Of a stretch of 64,000 nt of DNA, positions 63,951-64,000 are shown one piece after another (position 1 is the first letter of the stretch; each line of letters starts with the position of its first letter). Origin of the DNA: Stercorarius parasiticus (Eukaryota; Chordata; Aves; Charadriiformes; Stercorariidae); the NCBI GenBank assembly GCA_013396915.1, contig VWZL01004619.1, positions 314 to 64,313 of the forward strand. Reading direction: 5' to 3'. The notes below the pieces were generated by a model. It searched no databases and had not been told where the DNA came from. It saw nothing but the letters and a program-made list of their open reading frames with translations. Made by a program: the position numbers and the translations under genes.

Positions 63951-64000
63951 GAATAGTTTTAATTTGCAGAGTATTTAACTGTGGGAACTTTGCATGTCTG

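Noticed and set aside
1..64000. CRISPR array, operon, riboswitch or other prokaryotic system
   Set aside because: The window is vertebrate chromosomal DNA by its repeats; no regularly spaced exact repeats or packed coding frames occur.

Overview
The window looks like non-coding, gene-poor chromosomal DNA from a bird. Two things point to a bird. CR1 (chicken repeat 1) LINE fragments recur, with the hallmark terminal octamer ATTCTATG and the 3' segment just inside it. There are also solo LTRs of the common avian types that begin TGTCCTGG or TGTGCTGG and end near CGACA or CATGACA. The species cannot be named from this sequence. Base composition is AT-rich throughout, short runs of N mark a draft assembly (3418, 24190, 32716-32724, 51419), and I found no exon, tRNA, rRNA or snRNA that I can support. 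The only coding-like sequence is retrotransposon reverse transcriptase (RT) debris.

Layout. 1-204 is the 3' end of a plus-strand LTR that starts before the window. 3985-4721 is a second, complete plus-strand LTR of the same kind with a probable target duplication. 5327-5616 is a degenerate minisatellite of about 48 bp period. 12181-12391 is a plus-strand CR1 with an internal deletion that joins RT-domain sequence directly to the 3' end. 13866-14380 is a minus-strand CR1 with one in-frame stop. 15181-15420 is a probable very old CR1 relic. 16290-16660 holds a compact LTR with alpharetrovirus-like layout on the minus strand. 62 bases beyond it lies a complete ERVL-like solo LTR (16723-17315, minus strand) flanked by a perfect GCCTC duplication. 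From about 17.3 to 43.5 kb there is only AT-rich sequence with simple repeats, small palindromes and one GC-rich island (22.55-22.99 kb).

The right third holds the most informative repeats. Two CR1 copies, 43511-44658 and 50783-51514, lie 6.1 kb apart and differ at about three positions in roughly 600 bases outside their 3' tips. They are therefore young insertions of one recently active subfamily. The first keeps a 339-codon open frame with the RT motifs. The second lacks about 301 bases exactly where a single N stands. Further minus-strand CR1 tails sit at 53992-54256 and 62549-62818, and a probable ancient plus-strand CR1 relic at 49515-49850. The last few hundred bases contain a GC-rich block resembling another avian LTR.

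No genes act together here. The window is a record of repeat insertion in a gene desert or large intron. I found no previously undescribed system. The best leads are the young CR1 pair, the compact class II-like LTR, the 48-bp minisatellite, and an RFX-type X-box in otherwise plain sequence.
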